Source: DASYXT01 sp035934555
GTDB lineage: Bacteria; Verrucomicrobiota; Verrucomicrobiia; Limisphaerales; UBA8199
Direction of reading: 5' to 3'
NCBI GenBank assembly: GCA_035934555.1
Contig: DASYXT010000112.1
Coordinates: 1-7,405, forward strand
Length of the DNA: 7,405 bases
Below, piece by piece: positions 5,541-7,405 of this stretch. Both the position numbers and the translations under genes were made by a program. Below the pieces are notes generated by a model. The model did no database searches. It saw only the letters and a program-made list of their open reading frames with translations, and was not told the DNA's origin. Each line of letters starts with the position of its first letter. Within the stretch, counting starts at the first letter, position 1.

Positions 5541-6866
5541 ATGACTATGCTTCGTTCCCATTCCCGCCGGACTTTTCTGAAATCTGCCGCTGCCAGCGGC
5601 CTGGCCGTGACGGTGTTGCCGTCACGTTTGTGGGCCGCTGAAACGCCGGCTAACGAGCAAATCACCCTTGGCTTTATCGGCACGGGCACCCAGGGCCGCG
5701 GCCTGTTGGGCGGGTTCCTGCGCCATAACCAGACGCGTGTGGTGGCGATTTGTGATGTCGATACCGACCGGCGTGATAACGCCAAGCGTGTCATCGAGAG
5801 CTACTATGCGACCCGGGCCAACGCGGGCGCCTCTAAGGGCTGCACGACTCACGATGATTTTCGCGACCTGCTCGCACGCAAAGATATCGATGGGGTTGTC
5901 ATTGCCACACCGGACCATTGGCACGCGCTGACGTCAATTCCCGCCGCCCATGCCGGCAAGGATATCTACTGCGAAAAGCCTTTGAGCCACACGATCCGGG
6001 AAGGGCGTGCGATGGTTAATGCCGTGCGGCAACACCAGCGCGTGTTCCAGGTCGGCAGCATGCAACGGTCTTCGCGCGAATTTCGCGCGGCTTGCGAATT
6101 GGTCCGCAACGGCGCGCTCGGCAAGATTAGCCGGGTCGAGGTGGCCGTGGGCGGCCCGCCGGTGCCCTGCGATTTGCCGGGCGAGTCTGATCAGCCCGGG
6201 CTGGACTGGAACCTGTGGCTCGGGCCCGCGCCGATGCGGCCTTACAATTCGATCCTCAGCCCGCGCGGTGTCCACAAGCATTTCCCCGAATGGCGCCATT
6301 ACCGCGAATACGGGGGCGGTGGGGTTTGCGACTGGGGCGCGCACCACTTTGATATAGCGCATTGGGCGCTGGGATTTGACGACTCGGGCCCGCAGGAAAT
6401 CATTCCCCCTGCTGACCCGCATGCGCAAAGCGGCGTGCGGCTCCTCTATGCGACTGGCGTCGAGCTGATTCATGTTCCCGGCAATGGCATTACCTTTTTT
6501 GGCGAGAAAGGGCGGCTGTATGTCAACCGCGGCAAGTTTGAACTGTGGCTCGGCGAAGAGCAGAAGGCCAAAGACGTCGGTGACTGCCAGGCGATGTTGA
6601 AGGAATTGCTGCCCGCCAACGCGGTTCGGCTTTACTCCAGCTACGATCACCTCGGCGATTGGCTCCATAGCATGCACACCCGCAAACCACCCATTTGCGA
6701 TGTTGAAATCGGTCACCGGACGGCGACGGTCTGTAACCTGGTGAACATCGCGTATTTTTACGGCCAGCGGCTCAAATGGGACCCAATCACTGAGAGCTTC
6801 CGGGACGGCACCGGCAACCCCAATTGGCTGGGGCGCGAGTATCGGGCGCCGTGGGGGCTGACCTAA
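5541..6866 (+). CDS. Tat-exported Gfo/Idh/MocA-family oxidoreductase
   Basis: An NAD(P)-dependent dehydrogenase-type protein of 441 residues, probably oxidising a sugar, polyol or derivative in the periplasm. The N-terminus has a twin-arginine signal (SRRTFLKSAAASG, residues 8-20, then a hydrophobic stretch and likely cleavage after LWAA). A Rossmann fold follows: ITLGFIGTGTQGRG with the GxGxxG glycines G47, G49 and G52, an acidic CDVD at 71-74 after strand 2, and ATPDHWH at 122-128. The family's EKP motif is E145-K146-P147, whose Lys is usually catalytic. The C-terminal domain carries GGGGVCDWGAHHFDIAHW (D264, H267, H268, D270), typical of the planctomycete/verrucomicrobial secreted subfamily. 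Length is normal for that group. The ATG at 5541 is preferred; 5547 (ATG) and 5529 (GTG) are in frame. The substrate is not predictable. Its stop overlaps by 4 bases the antisense pseudogene at 6863-7126. Confidence 0.92.
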   Translation: MTMLRSHSRRTFLKSAAASGLAVTVLPSRLWAAETPANEQITLGFIGTGTQGRGLLGGFLRHNQTRVVAICDVDTDRRDNAKRVIESYYATRANAGASKGCTTHDDFRDLLARKDIDGVVIATPDHWHALTSIPAAHAGKDIYCEKPLSHTIREGRAMVNAVRQHQRVFQVGSMQRSSREFRAACELVRNGALGKISRVEVAVGGPPVPCDLPGESDQPGLDWNLWLGPAPMRPYNSILSPRGVHKHFPEWRHYREYGGGGVCDWGAHHFDIAHWALGFDDSGPQEIIPPADPHAQSGVRLLYATGVELIHVPGNGITFFGEKGRLYVNRGKFELWLGEEQKAKDVGDCQAMLKELLPANAVRLYSSYDHLGDWLHSMHTRKPPICDVEIGHRTATVCNLVNIAYFYGQRLKWDPITESFRDGTGNPNWLGREYRAPWGLT

Positions 6867-7126
6867 GGGATAAAGTTCACGGTAAGGTCTCCCGGGAGGA
6901 CGGCCACGGTGTTCGCTATCATGGTTGCTCCCAATGCTCGCGCCAAATTCATCACGCGCATGTACTAGAGCGGGGGTAAGTCAATCCAGAGGTCCAGGTC
7001 AAAAGTCGTAACCGGCGTCCCTTGCAGGACCGCGGCGGTCATTCCGACGACAATAAACCGAATTTTTTCTGCACCGAGCGCTTGGATAAGCCCAGGGAGC
7101 GCAGAAAATTCTGGTGCATCTGCCAC
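6863..7126 (-). pseudogene. Nucleotidyltransferase-like fragment with in-frame amber stop
   Basis: The minus strand encodes IRFIVVGMTAAVLQG, then PVTTFDLDLWIDLPP. This resembles the start of a minimal nucleotidyltransferase (MNT/AbiEii-like) domain, hG[G/S]x9-13DxD, with Met replacing the second Gly/Ser and a DLD pair. A TAG at 6965-6967 stops it, but the same frame continues sensibly for 33 more residues (YMRVMNLARALGATMIANTV, then VAVLPGDLTVNFIP) to a second stop at 6863. Homologues as I recall them read PP-RQ-YMR where this has PP-L-stop-YMR, so a C-to-T change (CAG to TAG) explains the interruption. The end is abrupt, exactly at the stop of the oxidoreductase gene, so the C-terminal half has probably been deleted. 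The GTG start at 7126 is uncertain; the next ATG (7042) overlaps the stop of the small upstream ORF. Family identity is motif-based. Confidence 0.6.
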
Positions 7127-7236
7127 CGTTCGTCGGGCGTGGCGGCCAGGCTGCGCGCGTAAAGGTACTTTTCGTCTGCGCTTAGCCCGCGGACGCGGCT
7201 GATCTTTTTTAGCACGCGCGCGACTTTTTTTTCCAT
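7039..7236 (-). CDS. Small basic protein upstream of the nucleotidyltransferase remnant
   Basis: 65 residues, very Lys/Arg-rich at the start (MEKKVARVLKKISRVRG), then ADEKYLYARSLAATPDERWQMHQNFLRSLGLSKR and KKFG. I recall short proteins with this ARSLAATPDERW...FLRS(L/H)GL pattern just upstream of nucleotidyltransferase genes in Verrucomicrobiota, which supports a real two-gene unit; the function is unknown. The ATG at 7236 is chosen because the recognisable sequence begins there. AGGAGG at 7253-7258 lies 16 bases upstream, rather far for a ribosome site. The last ~29 codons share DNA, in another frame, with the start of the nucleotidyltransferase frame, and its TGA overlaps an ATG of that frame (ATGA). 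Its partner is broken, so this gene may be non-functional now. Confidence 0.5.
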   Translation of the reverse strand: MEKKVARVLKKISRVRGLSADEKYLYARSLAATPDERWQMHQNFLRSLGLSKRSVQKKFGLLSSE

Positions 7237-7325
7237 CTGGCACCACCCTAAGCCTCCTCTCCGCGACGGGGTGCAGGACAAAATAGTTATTCCCCCTAAG
7301 TTTCGGTTGTTTTTTTGCTTGAAGA

Positions 7326-7342
7326 TGTCTAGTCACTAGACA
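7326..7342. promoter_or_regulatory. 17-bp palindrome, candidate operator
   Basis: TGTCTAGT-C-ACTAGACA is a perfect palindrome with 8-bp arms and a single centre base. It lies 12 bases before a possible plus-strand start (GTG at 7355) and about 90 bases before the minus-strand small ORF, in an A/T-rich gap. Its size and symmetry are those of a dimeric repressor site. I cannot name the regulator. Confidence 0.45.
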
Positions 7343-7354
7343 ATATTTAGCAGC

Positions 7355-7405
7355 GTGAGCAAATTCATCGAGCAGCGCCAAGTCATCTTCCAAAAAATGG
7401 CCGAG
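7355..7405 (+). CDS. Possible 5' end of a plus-strand gene, cut by the window edge
   Basis: From a GTG at 7355 the plus strand reads 17 codons without a stop to the window end: SKFIEQRQVIFQKMAE after the initiator. The composition is plausible for a soluble, helical protein start. The palindrome at 7326-7342 and an A/T-rich AATATT just upstream look like a promoter/operator. There is no clear Shine-Dalgarno. The opposite strand is also open here, so strand and reality are uncertain. Confidence 0.3.
   Translation, partial: MSKFIEQRQVIFQKMAE

Noticed and set aside
5934..6716. 260-codon minus-strand frame inside the oxidoreductase gene
   Set aside because: It is antisense to an unmistakable Gfo/Idh/MocA protein, so it is a shadow frame.
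7143..7393. Upstream part of the long minus-strand frame that contains the nucleotidyltransferase remnant
   Set aside because: Its Arg/Lys-rich middle is the out-of-frame shadow of the 65-aa ORF, and its beginning lies over the palindrome. There is no support for it as one continuous 142-aa protein.

Overview
The window looks like part of an accessory region of a GC-rich Verrucomicrobiota chromosome, probably a Pedosphaera/Limisphaerales-type soil or freshwater lineage. This is an inference from gene style: a Tat-exported Gfo/Idh/MocA oxidoreductase, a secreted beta-helix plus PA14 protein, a GYF_2-domain membrane protein, and the tail of a transposase type I remember as widespread in that phylum. 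There is no rRNA, tRNA or other marker to confirm the taxon.

Layout. Bases 1-1429 are an apparently complete ISKra4-type insertion sequence on the minus strand. It has 20-bp terminal inverted repeats (17/20 matches) at both edges. Its transposase is split into two reading frames joined by a -1 shift on a run of nine A. Bases 1430-2023 carry no intact gene. They hold repeat debris: a 34-bp-arm hairpin built of duplicated 16-nt units, a perfect 12-bp hairpin, and the last ~50 codons of a decayed transposase-like gene with its 3' flank. Bases 2024-4351 encode a 775-aa secreted beta-helix/PA14 protein. Converging on it is a 264-aa membrane protein with GYF_2 and Cys-pair motifs (4566-5360, minus). 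Across a 180-bp divergent intergenic region lies a 441-aa Tat-signal NAD(P)-dependent oxidoreductase (5541-6866). Bases 6863-7236 hold, on the minus strand, a small ORF (65 aa) overlapping a broken nucleotidyltransferase. That pseudogene has an in-frame TAG and is cut short exactly at the 3' end of the oxidoreductase gene. The right edge has a 17-bp palindrome followed by the possible first 17 codons of a plus-strand gene.

How it works together. The beta-helix protein (polysaccharide binding or cleavage) and the oxidoreductase (sugar or polyol oxidation) fit a carbohydrate-degrading lifestyle, but nothing shows that they form one pathway or operon. The small ORF/nucleotidyltransferase pair resembles a two-gene mobile or toxin-antitoxin-like module that has decayed. 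I see no convincing new multi-gene system. The most informative signals are the IS frameshift architecture, the amber-interrupted nucleotidyltransferase with its long out-of-frame overlap, the nested repeat hairpin, and the right-edge palindrome.
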